From assembly GCA_963691655.1 (NCBI GenBank), contig OY829326.1:93179235-93243234 (forward strand): 64,000 nucleotides of DNA, written 5' to 3'. This DNA comes from Toxonevra muliebris (lineage: Eukaryota; Arthropoda; Insecta; Diptera; Pallopteridae). Position 1 is the stretch's first letter; each line of letters begins with the position of its first letter. This document shows positions 23,835 to 36,549 of the stretch, in pieces. A program made the position numbers and the translations under genes. A model generated the notes under the pieces. It had not been told where the DNA came from and searched no databases. It saw only the letters and a list, made by a program, of their open reading frames with translations.

Positions 23835-25195
23835 ACTTTTTACTAATTCGTAGCAACGAAGCAAAGCTGGTTGGGCTAGAAGTTAACGTCGAAAAAAACA
23901 AAATATCTGGTCAGGTCGCAGAACACCGCCCGCCAAGATAATCTTGGGGTAGGGCCTCACATATTTCAAAAAGTTGAAACCTTCAACATTGGCGTAACTA
24001 TGATAATTCTTTGAGGGGACCAGGCCCCCTCAGAAAATATATTTAACACTTTTTTGGCTGTAATTTTTTATTTAAAAAATTTGTTTTCAATGTTAATAAT
24101 TGATTTATTTGAAAGCTTTTCCTGTAACATGGTTGCTCTTAACCAAAGTCTTTATAATGGGACAGCTCAAGCGTACTGCGATTTCAAAATCACTCAAAAG
24201 TAAATTTTTTCCCCGAGTACGTGAAAAGATGTTTACACATCATAAATTTTGATTGGACAATCCAAAAATTGCTTGCATAACCGCCGCATAATGAATAATT
24301 GATGTTTAATAGAATAAGGAAATGTTATAAATTTTGTTGTAGAAACTGCCTGGTTGGGCTCCCCTAAATAATAAATAATAATAATAATAATCTTTTACTG
24401 CCTTAAGTATTCATCATAGCTTTTCCTTTTTTTCATAGATATTCAAATTTTTTTTTTAATGAATGTAAGTTTTTATATAATCTTTAAATAAATAATTTTC
24501 TTTTGACTTTACTTTTCTTGCCATATTATTTCTGGGGGGGCCTAGAGCCAGCTGGGGTGGGCCGTGTCAATGGCCTTCAAATATATCGGAGTAAACCTAA
24601 GTAGTGAGTGCAGCTGATCAGTTCATCCGCATAAATGACAGACTTCAAGCTGCTAACAGAAGCTACTTTGCGCACTTGAAACTGCTAAAAAACAAACTTC
24701 TATCATGGACATGTAAACTCAAAATCTATAAAATTCTTATAAGACCGATAGCAACGTACGGATGTGAAACGTGGGTTCTGAGCACTAATATAAAGAACCA
24801 CCTTCTACGCTTTGAGCGTAAAATTCTGAGTAGAGTTTTTGGTCCACTTCGAGAGCCTGATGGGTCAGATAGAATCAGATTCAATAACGAAATTGAACAA
24901 TTTATAGAGGGTCAAAATATTATACGTTTTGTCAAGGCGCAACGGTTGCGGTGGCTAGGACATCTCCTCAGAATGGACGAAAACAGAATTACGAAGAAGA
25001 CCTTTAACTCTCGCATTATGAGTAGTAGAAAACGTGGAAGACCACCAAGAAGACGGACAGATGACTTAGAAGAAGGCATGCGCAGCATGAACGTTCGAAG
25101 AAGCGTTGCAATAAACCATGACGTATGGAGCGCAATTGTAAAAGAAGCACTGGCTCACCCCGAGCTGTAATTGCTATGATGATGATGATGACTAA
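23835..25195 (+). mobile_element. 5'-truncated RTE-like LINE, split by a hAT
   Basis: The segment at 23870-23986 reads 'VGLEVNVEKNKIS' and 'PHIFQKVETF'; after the hAT and its duplication the frame continues 'KYIGVNLS'. The intact 188-codon stretch 24604-25170 holds 'KLLSWTCKLKIYKILIRPIA', 'TYGCETWVLS', 'LLRFERKILSRVFGPL', 'FVKAQRLRWLGHLLRMDE' and 'RKRGRPPRRRTDDL'. This is the C-terminal tail of RTE-clade RTs. The 3' UTR is very short and ends in (ATG)n at 25176-25191, another RTE habit. The tail ORF is unusually well preserved compared with other LINEs here. RT catalytic domain is absent. Confidence 0.85.
23987..24572. mobile_element. hAT-like MITE inside the RTE (586 bp)
   Basis: Left end CATTGGCGTAAC; right end reverse-complemented CATTGACACGGC. 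Both have G/C-rich GGCCCCC runs just inside. The flanks ACCTTCAA (23979-23986) and GCCTTCAA (24573-24580) match in 7 of 8 bases. Removing the insertion rejoins the RTE frame between 'VETF' and 'KYIGV'. Superfamily hAT is inferred from the 8-bp duplication and CA start. No ORF. Confidence 0.75.
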
Positions 25196-25704
25196 TTCTA
25201 ATTATTTAAGTGATCCTGAAATCTTTTTTTAACAACGACGCAGCAACTCTTAAAACAATACAGTGATAAAATGAGTTTATTTTGATCAAATTTGAATTAT
25301 TTTGATCTCATTAGAATGGTAAAAGATTGTAGTTTTTATGACGAAATAAGTTTTAAAAAATGTTTTTTTTTATAATGTGTGTTAAATTATTTAGGTATTA
25401 GAAAATTGTGTAGAGTACAAAAGATATAGTTCCTCATATTTCCTTAAGATTTAAGAGGAATCGTAATAGAAGAAGTAACTGCTATTCGAACCACTTTTAA
25501 CCATTTCTTGCACACTTTCGACAAATGATCGTACCTCAAAATATATGATACCTTTTCAGGGCTCTCTATTAGACCCTCCTGGAACCTTAAATAAATCAAA
25601 AACTTGTTTTTTTTAGCGAAAGCTTTCTGGAGACCCTGTATTGGGCAGTAGGAATTAATATCAAAATCAATAATTCAAAACATGCTTTTCTTCTATGGTA
25701 TAAT
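25196..25704. other. Non-coding stretch
   Basis: AT-rich with nothing recognised. Confidence 0.6.
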
Positions 25705-25960
25705 AGCCCATGGAGGATTAAGACCGAGCTTTTCGCATCCATTCATGTTACGTGAGTTAGATATGTAGAGGACTGGAAAGGACATACAATTTTGTACCTA
25801 ATCCGAACGGCAAAGTTAAAATATTTTTTAAGACAATTTTTACTTTTAAATTCTCTTTTGGATTTTTGACCATCCCGAGCGTCAAACCCAGGCAACCGGC
25901 GTAACAGTTCAGTACAGAGATAGGCACTGTCACCTCAGTTTCGACATTCATCCCACTGTG
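25705..25960 (-). repeat. tRNA-derived SINE copy, diverged
   Basis: It shares GAGCTTTTCGCATCCATTC, TAATCCGAACGGCAAA, the TTTTAAATTCTCTTTTGGAT block and a decayed B-box region (CGAGCGTCAAACCCA) with the better copy at 55390-55620. The A-box region is eroded. Confidence 0.6.
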
Positions 25961-28900
25961 CGTATGAATTCGTAACTGTTACGATGGATTCTAGAAAAAG
26001 CCGTGGTTATGATAGAGAGAAATAGAGAACACACTAATAATTGAGTGTAATATTTAGGAAAATCTGCTTCACTTCCATACTTACAGCAGTATTAAAAATT
26101 GCAGCACTTTATTGCTTGCATAAAACGAATTAAAACTATAAACGGAGGGACAACTGAAGTTGCTAATAAATATTATCTACTAAATGACATTATAATTATT
26201 TTGAGCTATTTTAATATTTATCAAAAGCTCTGTGCTTTTCATCGTCCTTTGGGGGGAAAAAATTAGCTATACAATGAAAATGAAATTATTATTACAATGG
26301 CATTAAATGGATAGCAAAATGAAAAGAGGTCAAGTTAATAAAAATTAAATTTAAATTATGTTCGTAATCTCTTTGAAAAAAAATTACTAACTGACACTGT
26401 TGTTGAAATCTTAATTGTGTGTAGTTAGGTTTCCTTCTCTTTTTTTTCGTATAAAATTTTTTATTTGCACTGTGTATTAGCCATGGGCACATACTCACCA
26501 GCATTTGGTTGATGGTTTTTTTTTTTGTTCTTTTTCTACGATTAGAGACAAATTTGTATGGATCACGTTCTATTCTTAAAATGAACGCAATGCGGATGGA
26601 TTCTAGCTAACATTTGCGTGTTGAATTTATAAGGCAACAAAGAAATTTATTTCTGCACCAAGGATACGACAATAACCAACACAAACACACACACACTCAC
26701 ATTAACTTACTTCTTTGGGTGATGAGCGAGACTAAAGCAACAAACCAGCAGCAGGAGCAGCAAGCATTTTTATGACATTTTTAAGCGTGCACAACTCAAA
26801 GTAAATATTTGTATTTGTACAGACTGTACGACCGACTCACCGATTCTTCTCACATGGTGACTACATACTTATATAAATGTTGCTGCTGGTCAACTAAACA
26901 ACCACGAGCACAGTAGCAACAGTAGAGCTGAGCTGAAGCAACAACTGTGTATGTGTGCAATGCTAACCACAGCTGAGAGACTGGCACAAGGCACACGCCT
27001 GAAGCTAGAAGATTATTTTTCGATAATATTAACATCCTTGTCGTTCTTCGAGCGCCAACACAAAATGTCAGACGCATATAAATCAGCTTGGGTAAATGTT
27101 AAAGTAGATAACTTAATACACACACTCACAGACAGAAAGACAAATTTGCCGCATATATCCAGTATGTATATAGATGAGAATATTCACAAATACCATACAA
27201 CACTGAAACTATGCTGAAATTAGTTAAAAGGACCCAAACAATTTATGTGAGTCTGTATATAAATACTCACTGTATTATCATAGAATCTACTCCGTTGATG
27301 CTATTTTATCAAAGGCGTCTCTAGCCTCGCATGTGAGACGCTTCCCCAGTGATTATTCGTAGGGGACGGCAATATGTGTTAATTACTCAATATTTGCTAT
27401 TTTTGGTACGAAAGTAGCTTTTATTTAATCACTCCAAGTTAAATTATTGCATGGGGAATGGATGGTAGAAATTGAAGCATAAGCATTCTTAAAATAGTAA
27501 CCATGTTTAGAAAGTATTAAATCAGGAACTTCGTTCGGAATATTTAATATATTACGACAGCGAAGTCTCGGTTTTAACTGTTGAACACTCGTTAATCAGT
27601 TTGCCGTTCATAATGAAAAATTTGCAGTAGGTATTTCAAAATCATTGATTTCATATTATCTTCAAATCAAAACAGTTTTAGTAATAACAAATAATGTTTC
27701 CCTTTCAACGATAATTTAAAAAAAAGGAAATTCATTGTAAGTACGGATTTTAGATTGGATTAAATTTGTAGTTGGAGGAAGAGTCATAGATTTTCACTCA
27801 GTTCGTTGACCCATTGTACTTTCCCCAGATAGAGGAAAAACAAAATTTTTTTAAAGAAAAACGAGAATACAAACAAAAAAAGAATAGAAGAAGGTTTTAT
27901 CAGTGGCGTAACAGCAAAGCAAGGGGCCCTGGATCATAAGTTTCAAGGGGATCTCAACTAAACCTTACTCAAACATGGTGTCCAAAAAACAATTTCGCAC
28001 TAAAATGGCATTTAAAGAAGCGTGCAGCTGTCACGCGACTATGAAATTCGTTTGATACTCATAATATGCGCACTTATATAAATGCGAATATTTCAAAAAC
28101 CATATTTTTTTATAAAATTCTGGATACGTATTCAATGCGCATGCAAAAAAAAAATCAATTTCTTGGACCAGAGCAATGGACATGCCCCCTTAACCTAACC
28201 TAAATCAAGCACAACATTTAAGTAAGTACTCATAACACCGGTGAGTATATTTAGTGTAGGGACTGTGGAATGAACCATAGTTAGGGCTATATAGAACCAG
28301 CAAGTACTGCTAGCCAGAAAACCTTCGACATGAGTTTTCCACAAAACTTTGTAATAGAGTTACTAGGTACTTCCTTACAGAGACAAAAGCCGAGGTGTTC
28401 CTTTAAGAACTGGGAGTTGAAGCCCTTCCAGGTTGTGCCTCCAAGCAAAAAACGCTAAGGTGCAAGGTAAACCTTACCGTTTTGCAAATTGCTCTTAAAG
28501 ATAAAGTTCAGGAAGAAAGCCAACATTGAAGCATCATAGAAAACGACAAAGAAAATCACCACCAAAGTGTGCAATAATAAAACGCTGATTCACAAGATTG
28601 CTTACTTTGGTATGCATGTTGTTAATCATTTAGGTACATGATATTTAAGGAAAAACGATGTTGAACTCTAGATCCAAACCTTTTAGACAAAATTAAAACA
28701 TCCTTTCTTCGTTTAAGAATAAATACAACACTGATTCCTCACCAAAAATTTGTCCACCAGATCAAAAGATTTTTTGAAAAACCTAAATTAAAATTGGGCG
28801 TTGACCATCGGGTCCTAGTGACTAAGAAAATCTTATCGACTCTACTGGAATTATGCTGGTGGCTGTATGCTAATCTCGCCTTTAGGTAATAATACTCTGA

Positions 28901-29343
28901 TGATGGCATCACAGCGCTCCTTGAGGCATTTCCGGCCTCCGCTTTAGAGCTACTTATTATTATTGTTAGGTTATTGTTTTATTTTTAATTTTTGCAAATA
29001 TCAAATTTAAATGTAACCCATTTTGAAAAGTTTTACGTAAAATGTGGCAGTAACTAAATTGGAGCTCTAAATATTAATTAAACTAGAAAACTAATCAAAA
29101 GGAAAATTTATTATGCTTTAATTATTTGAGAAAAGGCCTGCCAAGAAGGGGAAAATACTTGTCAAAAAGTGGAAAAATGCTTGTCAAACAATAATAAAAT
29201 GCTTGTCAAAAATGTGGAAATACTTGTGAAACTTGCTTCAAAAATTTTTCAGTTTTCTTCAGTTTTGTTCGAATATTTTATCTATACATTTATTAGTATA
29301 GCTACAATTTTATTCCAGAAGATCCAGAAGTGATATGATATCA
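25961..29343. other. Non-coding stretch with an isolated hAT-like end
   Basis: No gene. (CA)n-rich DNA occurs near 26680-26700. CAGTGGCGTAACAGC at 27903 followed by AAGGGGCCCTGG looks like a hAT terminus of the same type as 23987, but no partner end was identified. ORFs here lack domains. Confidence 0.5.
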
Positions 29344-29345
29344 TA

Positions 29346-30622
29346 AGGAATGAGATTGAAAAAATCTTAACACACGTTTTACTTAATAATTGTTTTTGGG
29401 TGTAAAATTTAAAAATTTCTTTGATCTAGTTATCTTTGAAAAATATGTCAGTTGTTATTTTTAATGGCAAACATGTTGATTTATTGTGAGTTTGATCAAG
29501 ATGAGTGAGGAAAAAGAAGTACGTCTTAAAATTATTAAAAATTTTCAAAAAAATCCAAATTGGTCCTATAAAAAATTGGCCAAAGAATTGAAGATCTGGC
29601 GTCAAACTGTTTCCAATGTTATTAAACAGTTTCAGGAGAATTTGATAGGAAACCTGGTTAGGGAAGAAAACAAAGACCTCATGATATTGGGAAAGCCAAG
29701 AAAATAGAAAGCATATTGAAAAGGTCTCCAAACACATCTGTTAGAAAAGCTGCCCGGTTAGCCCAGTGCTCTGACTATTTGGTGCGAAAAGTTAAAGCCA
29801 ATGCAGGTTTGAAAACATACAAAGTCCAAAAAGTTCCAGACAGGAATGCTGCAAAAAATTTAGACGCCAAAAGTAGGGCTCGGAAATTAAAATCGAATTT
29901 CATACAAAAATATTCATGTTGTATAATGGACGACGCAACGTATGTACTGGCAGATTTTACGCAGCTTCCGGATCAAAATTTTATGTTGCTGATGCTCGAG
30001 GAAATGTCGAAGAACAATTTAGAATTCAAAAGCAGACAAAATTTTCCAAAAAATTCCTGGTATGGCAAGCTATATGCAGTTGCGGCAAAAAAAGCAAGTC
30101 ATTTGTTACAGTGGGCTCTATAAATACCGAAATATACATCAAAGAATGTTTGAAAAAAAACTTCTTCCTTTCATAAGAGAGCACAATATGCCCACATATT
30201 TTTGGCCCAATTTGGCATCATGTCACTACGGCAAGAAAGCTCTGGAGTGGTACCAAAGTAATAACATAGTTTTTGTACTAAGAGAGGCCAATCCTCCAAA
30301 TTGTCCGGAGCTAAGACCAATGGAGAGATATTGGGCTTTTGTGAAAAGAAACTTAAAGAGTGCAAAAAAGGTGTCCCAAAATATCAAAGATTTTAAAAGG
30401 AGATGGGCAAACTGTTCCAAAAAGGTGTCTGAAACAACTATCTAATCTCTAATGGAAGGCTTACCAAAAAAGGTCCACGAGTTCACAAATAGTGGTTAGA
30501 ACTATAAAAGTTATATTTTTCTGTAATTTGTAAAATATTATCAATTAAATAAAAAAAATCAAAACTCTAAGATCAACCGTTTAAAAATTATTGGATTTTA
30601 TATATGTTAAGATCTCACTCCT
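29346..30622 (+). mobile_element. Tc1/mariner DD37E-type element, copy 1 (1,277 bp)
   Basis: It starts AGGAATGAGATTGAAAAAAT and ends ATGTTAAGATCTCACTCCT, with TA at 29344-29345 and 30623-30624, the Tc1/mariner target duplication. The left TIR continues into CTTAACACACGTTTTAC. The right TIR has lost about 9 bp between two GAT triplets compared with copy 2, so its transposase-facing end is damaged. It carries one transposase pseudogene. Copy 2 at 60283-61514 is the same family with the same gene-TIR layout. Confidence 0.92.
29501..30445 (+). pseudogene. DD37E-type transposase pseudogene, copy 1
   Basis: The N-terminal DNA-binding helix-turn-helix is complete ('EKEVRLKIIKNFQKN', 'YKKLAKELKIWRQTVSNVIK'). 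A frameshift destroys the GSGRK linker. The second paired-like helix region ('RKAARLAQCSDYLVRKVKA') follows, then the first catalytic Asp region 'CCIMDDATYVLADF' (copy 2 has MDDETY). Further on are 'FLVWQAICSCGKKSKSFVTVGS' and 'FWPNLASCHYGKKA', where copy 2 has PDLASSHYG; the second catalytic aspartate is therefore asparagine here. 'NPPNCPELRPMERYWAFVKR' retains the glutamate. I count 37 residues between the second acidic position and this glutamate, the DD37E spacing. Several frameshifts split it into three frames. Confidence 0.88.
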
Positions 30623-30624
30623 TA

Positions 30625-33429
30625 TTATACTTATATCAATTTAAAGAGCTTGACGAGTAGGTTAGCCAAAAATTATCACATTTAAAATCGATTAAGCCAA
30701 TTTCAAAGTATTGGCGTCGGAAGTTTTTTAAAATTCGCTCATTGAACAAAACATTGCACTCATCGTTGTAAAAATTACGTTGGCTTAAAATTGATCTCGG
30801 TGACTGTTATTTTAAAGCGGCCCTGCACTATCTCGATCAAAAACTTAACCATTTTTTATAGCACTGGTAGGTTAATAGAAATGTTCTTTCTGACTTCGGA
30901 GTTTTTTTGACACATGAGTGATTTCATCTCAAGGGAACCTACTCTCAAAATCTATCCGGTTCACTTTATGCAAGTAAGTTTAGTCCCATTAGGTAGTAGT
31001 TACCACATCAAATTTTAACGAGATGGGATGTTTCGAGTTACTAGACGCTGATTTTGATAGATAAACAAGCCTCAGCCCACTTTTGGGCATCAAAGTTCTC
31101 AAAAGAAAAGGCATGGACTTTCTTTTGGCTCAAATAAAAAATGGCAAAAACCTTGTTTTGAGAAAAACGGATTCAAAGTTTTGACTATGGGTTTTTAACA
31201 CTTAAAATATACTTCATCTTCTTTGTAATGGCTGAACGTAGGATTAAGAGTTATTAATCAGGAGCTGCTGGACCAAGGCATAGCTAAGCCTTTCTGAACG
31301 GCCGAAAGGGAAGGCAACTGTTTTGCATGATTAACACTCGGCGTTGTAATTGTCTATATCTACAAAAGCACTCTAAGATTCTCTCTGATGAAAGACTTTT
31401 AAATTACACACTTTTTTAAAAATCGATTTCTTCAAACCAAGAAAATACTGGGCCCACTTAAGAAAAGATTTTAAGACCTAAAATATGAAATATTGCAAAA
31501 GTTAAACGATTTCCACTACATAAAATTTGACAAAAAATTCTCTACTGAATTTAATAACTAAAAGCTGAACGGTTTCGAATTCCCCGTAAAAAACAGCTCA
31601 TTCCCCATACTATGTAAAATTACCCGCGAATCAGGGAATTCCCCACAAGTTGGCATCGCTGATCTGCATACACAAAAAACAAAACAAACACCAACGAGTA
31701 GTTTGGTTCGCTTTTGAGATTTGTTTTTTCATAAAGAGATTTCTTGAGCAAAAAGAACAAAAAATAGCCCCAGTTACTGGGGCCTTACCCATTGATTCAT
31801 CATTGATCATCATTCATCACTGAATTCAAAAACCCCCACTGTGGCTATTTCCCATTGGTTCTCTTAAAAATAAAAGGCAAAAATTATATTGTCATTTTCC
31901 CAATTTCGAAAAGCATTTTTCCATTTTGGACTCCAAATTTTGGTAACCATTTTTCCACTTTTATCAAGTATTACAAAATATTTCTAAAACTATTTAGATA
32001 CTGCTTCGATATTATCTTCTAAATCAACTTTTTTGAAAAATTCTCTAGTGGGCGTGGCAAAAATACATTAAAACACAATTTTCCATCTACAATATTTAAA
32101 TATTTAACAGAATTTTCTCTCTTTATTTTTGTATTTCAATAAAAACTTAATGTATCGTGCAAATAATAAATTCACTATTCAAAAAAGATAAGTGGATTAA
32201 ATAGTGAGGGAGAGCAGAAATAACAGCAACAACAACAAGTGAAAGAATGAAATTGCGCAATTATTTGGAAATATGCGCATAGTAATATATTTGACATTTA
32301 TTGTGAAATTTTATGGTTAATTTTACAAACATTTATAGGCAATGCCCAAATGTTGCTGGGCCACAACGAAATTCGTATCTAAGCCTTTTATTTGCACTAC
32401 ACTGCACTGCCCTGCTCGGTTTTGTTCTGCTCTGCTTGTGTGATTTTGCTCGTTCGTTTGTTCGTTTGTTTGTTTGTCCGCTTATGTGTGTACACAATAT
32501 TCGAGCAGATTTTGTAACAAATTTTAATTAGTGTCAAATTATTTCATGCTTTTCAAGCGCATCAAAAATAATTACAAAATTCAATTATTGTTGTGCTTAT
32601 TTATTTTGTTATTGTTGTTGCTGTTGTTATTATTGCTGTTGTTATTATTGTTGTTAGTTACTTGCTATTTTTACGCCCGCTACAGTAATAACTTTTATAA
32701 ACAACCATTTTGACTGCTATTTTATTATTATTGTTATTACTTTGAAACAGCAGCTCTACACTCAACGCAAAATTCATGTTTGTTAATAATTAATAACATT
32801 TCGATTTGGAGCAATTCTGGTCGCTTCCACAATTAATCAACTTTACTTGGTATTTCTTTGTGAGTGTAGCTTTCACTTCGATGCCATGTACAAAAACCAA
32901 AAAACAAAACAAAAAAACAGGCCACATGGCCACAGAGTTTTACATTGTGCGGTCATAAATAAACTTTGTAGATACGAACGAGTCGAACAATTGTACTAGA
33001 TATTTTTTATGCTGTGGAAGGGGGGGAGAATGCAAGCAGCTCCCCAGTATTTAAAGCAAATAAAGTTAAATGCTGTGAAGCGCGAGCAATTGCCGCGCTC
33101 ACTGGCTTAAATTGATTCAGAATCTGAAAAAGTTACACAGAATAGCAATGAGTACTTATAATATTTTCAATATTTGCTTTGTGTTGTGTTGCGTTGCGTT
33201 GCGTTGAAAATTAAATGCCAAGGCAACCACCACTGCGTGAATATTTCGAATTCCTTCTTCATTTCTCTAAAGGTCCTGCCTCCCCTTCAATGGCAAGCTC
33301 AGTATAGTTGTTTATGTGCGCACTGTGTGACAAACTTCGGAACAATAAAATAATGACCAAAAATTGTTGAAATGAAAAATTAAGAAAAAAGCACGACTAT
33401 GAGCTTTCTTAATGATATCGGAAAATCTT
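30625..33429. other. Non-coding stretch
   Basis: No gene recognised. Three ATTCCCC words and a terminal-looking CAAGTTGGCATCGCTG at 31646-31661 suggest the right end of a hAT element, but no left end was found. (GTT)n/(TTG)n runs at 32595-32660 generate an L-rich ORF by composition. (TTTG)n words lie at 32455-32480. Confidence 0.5.
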
Positions 33430-34083
33430 TCCATGAAGGCTGGAGTGCCGCAGGGCTCAGTCAGCTCTCTTACTCTTACTCTAACCTATCTGCATCAAAA
33501 ACTTTGTCATTGATGAATAATCCTTTATAGGTACTCATTTGTGGATGACAGTTCGATTTATTAATCACACATCTAACTGTTCGAAATGCCTAATCCTTTT
33601 TGAGATTGACCAAAAACGGGATGCTGTGAATAACTGACTCATAAATGATCTTTATTCAAAACCCTAGTGGAGTCTAGCAAACTGAGTTGAATTTCATAAG
33701 CAATCTTCCGAACCTTCTATTAATCCTCTCGTTGTAGGTGGTATGGAGTTGGCGGCCCTTTCTATTCTGTGGATGTCAGTTCAATGTGACGTTTCCTGGA
33801 ATAAAAAAATCGAATAAGCAGTCGAGCGCCTCGGTTTTCGAAAACAGTTTGAGAACTAATTCACTTTGACAGAAACTTCACAAACTCAACTAAAGCTCCT
33901 GAACCATAATCAGCATCAAACTGTTAAAGGGCAGCAGTGCTTCGAGCTCTATGGACTGCTTGGAACATTGTCGAAATATTGTTTGCGTGACTTTATTCTA
34001 CTGCTATTGATAACACAGTGCAACAAAATTTCAACATTTGTCTTAATCGCCAGATTTTTTTGCATTAGAACTAGGTCACTCAT
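33430..34083 (+). pseudogene. LINE reverse transcriptase relic
   Basis: It opens with 'AGVPQGSV' (33438-33462) and continues through decayed palm remnants ('SNCSKCL.LFEIDQKRDA', 'PLVVGGMELAALSIL', 'MSVQCDVSWN'), 'ERLGFRK' and 'LKLLNHNQHQTVK', with frameshifts roughly every 50-100 bp. The motif order is that of the RT palm to thumb in CR1/L2-like LINEs. The Y/FADD box reads as 'FVDD' (33538-33550). The 34084 insertion truncates it. Confidence 0.65.
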
Positions 34084-34340
34084 AAGAGACGGCGGACCAC
34101 TTTCTTAGTGTCTGCCCCGCTTTCTGTCAGATCAGAGTAAGCATATTTGGTACTGGAGTGTTGGGAGACGAACACCTGAGCTCTCTAACACCGCAGGATC
34201 TGTTAAGATTTATTAATAAATCTGGTAGATTTAAAGAATAGCATAAGGGAACACAGGATATAGTACAATGGATGTAAAACTTGTCTGAGTGCTGTATTCT
34301 TGAATACTTCTTTTGTCTGTTCCAACAAAAAAAAAAAAAC
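34084..34340 (+). mobile_element. 5'-truncated LINE tail, copy 2 of the 6.8-8.1 kb family
   Basis: It matches 7880-8131 almost base for base, including 'GGTACTGGAGTGTTGG' and 'TTAATAAATCTGGTAGATTT', and ends in poly-A at 34326-34339. Only the last ~60 codons and 3' UTR are present. The flanks AGGTCACTCAT (34073-34083) and AAGTCACACAT (34341-34351) match in 9 of 11 bases, a plausible eroded duplication. It inserted into the older RT relic. Confidence 0.88.
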
Positions 34341-34351
34341 AAGTCACACAT

Positions 34352-36549
34352 GTTTTAATTAAGTTTGTAAATCAAATACTTGTAATTCAGACCCGTGGTT
34401 CAGTCCCAAAAAAATTTAAAAAAAAATATTCAAGTTACATTAAAAAAAAAAACATTTTTTTATGCAAATATTTTTAGTTGAACTACTACAACTACAACTT
34501 GTACTAGATCTCGTTCAAAGTAATTTTCACCATAACACATTGTAATGGAAGTAATGGAAAGTATTTATAATGATAAAACAAACATTTTGTAATGGCCACT
34601 TCAAAGTCATTACTCGTCATCAAATGGTAATGCAAGGACAGATACACGACAAAGTTCACTTCCGCCGTTGCTTTTCCAGAAACTTCATCATTAATTCGCA
34701 GTTTGATAATTCATAATTGTACATATATAATTAAAATTATTATTATTTAATAGAATTAATTTAGGATTTTACAAAAAGTATTCCATCACTTTATCTGCTG
34801 AGGTAGAAGATACCTGGACTTATCATGTCTACAAAAGTATAAGAGACGTGTCAGATAGAGGTAGAATCAATCGATGACTGCCACACATGGTAATGGTGTC
34901 CCATATATTGGGCATCACGTGACGGCCACATAAGACACTTTATCTAAAATTTAATTTTTTGTATCATTATATACTATTATATGCAAATTTCAAACTTTTC
35001 TTCAAGCGGCACATTCTTATTCCTCAATGTGGTTATACTCATTGATTCCAATACTGAATGCGGTATAATAATCAATACGGCCAGATTTTTAGGCGCAGGT
35101 CACTGAATTGGAAAAAAAAATCGTTTAAAAACGAATTCAAAGATAGAAAAAACTCACTTCCGATGAGAAATAAAGATAACCACTTATCGTCATCGATGTC
35201 ATACTGCACAATTTCATAGGCGAAAAAGTCGAGACATGCACAGAAACTTTCAGGAGTACCGAGGACAACTTGTGCTTGCAGACGAAATGTTCTTGCTCTC
35301 TGTTAGTCAATCGGATAAAGAAAAAAAAAGATATTCTAACCGAATCATCTAAGGTCGGCCTCGCTATCTACACCAGCAATACAAAATGGATCAAAATGAT
35401 CTTCCCCAAGCTATTCTTTATGACTATATTCGCTATTATTCGCTTTTCATGACAGACCATGCCAAACTATGCTATTAGTTTTTTTTAGTGATTTGACTGG
35501 CTTTACGAAGGAGCAATTTTAAGTTAAGAGATAGATTTTTGGACTATTTTAGGGTTATTTTTGATAGTTGTAAATAAGATGATGTTTGGACCACTGAGAT
35601 TATGGTCTAGCACGTTGCCACCAGACCACCGATGTGTTAATGAAGAGTATTAAGTTGAAGCAAGCCCCTTCAGCAAGTTTGAGGCAATTCCATACTTAGA
35701 AACTGCCAGTCATAACAAGATAAAAATTGCAATTGTTTTTGGCTGCAGTCGATCAAATAGTGATCATCCACCATACCCACTGATAAAGTTGTGAGGATCG
35801 TTTTGAAATTTTTTTGTGAAGTGAAATTTTTCAAAAATTGAAGTGTTGAAGACTTTCAAAAAAAATGAGGTGTTTTTAAAGTGTAATAAGAAAACGATAT
35901 ATTATCAAAATTTATCTAATTTTATGTGCTTAGTTTGCGAAAAAAAAAACCTTTCGGTGGTAGCGCTACTGTGTGGCACACAAAATAAGGTTCCTACAAA
36001 ACTTTTTAAATGAGGGTACATAATTTATCCCAAGGAATTTTTCATGCCAAAAACAAAATGCCAGAACTCCTTGATACTGCCGTGTTTTTGCATAAAATTA
36101 TTTAGAAATGAAAGCCTCCACTCGCCTTCTAAATCTTCCAACTCTTCATTTTCCACCAAATTCAAATAAATTAAATGGCAGTTCATCATAAGTGTTGCCA
36201 TATAGGTGTTTAAATAAACAGAAAAGGTCTCAAAGTGTACTCTGGGATATGTGCTAAATAATATATTTATAGAGAATCAAACACACCGAATCTAGCTACA
36301 GTCAATGATGCCCTTTCAAATTAAAAAGAAATACAAAAAATTAATTCAACGAAATAGTTGATACAGATGAACATATTTAGATTTTTTTTATCGATTTTAA
36401 TTTTTCATTGAAAGTGGAAAACCGAAAAGCTTTTATGAAAGAGGAAGTGACGAAGTGTCCGGTTTGAACATGAAGTGAAAAACTTAATTTGAAGTGACAG
36501 CAACAGCATTGATCAAAACAGTAAAGAAACTTTTGCTTACTTCCTTTAC
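34352..36549. other. Non-coding stretch
   Basis: Nothing recognised. The ORF at 35270-35452 has no domain. Confidence 0.55.

Noticed and set aside
27903..28190. hAT element starting CAGTGGCGTAACAGC
   Set aside because: No matching right end or duplication could be found, so only a possible terminus is noted.
31646..31661. CAAGTTGGCATCGCTG as the right end of a hAT
   Set aside because: No left terminus and the expected duplication ATCTGCAT was not found upstream.
32531..32713. Leucine-rich membrane-like ORF
   Set aside because: The hydrophobic run is a translation of (TTG/TTA)n repeats.
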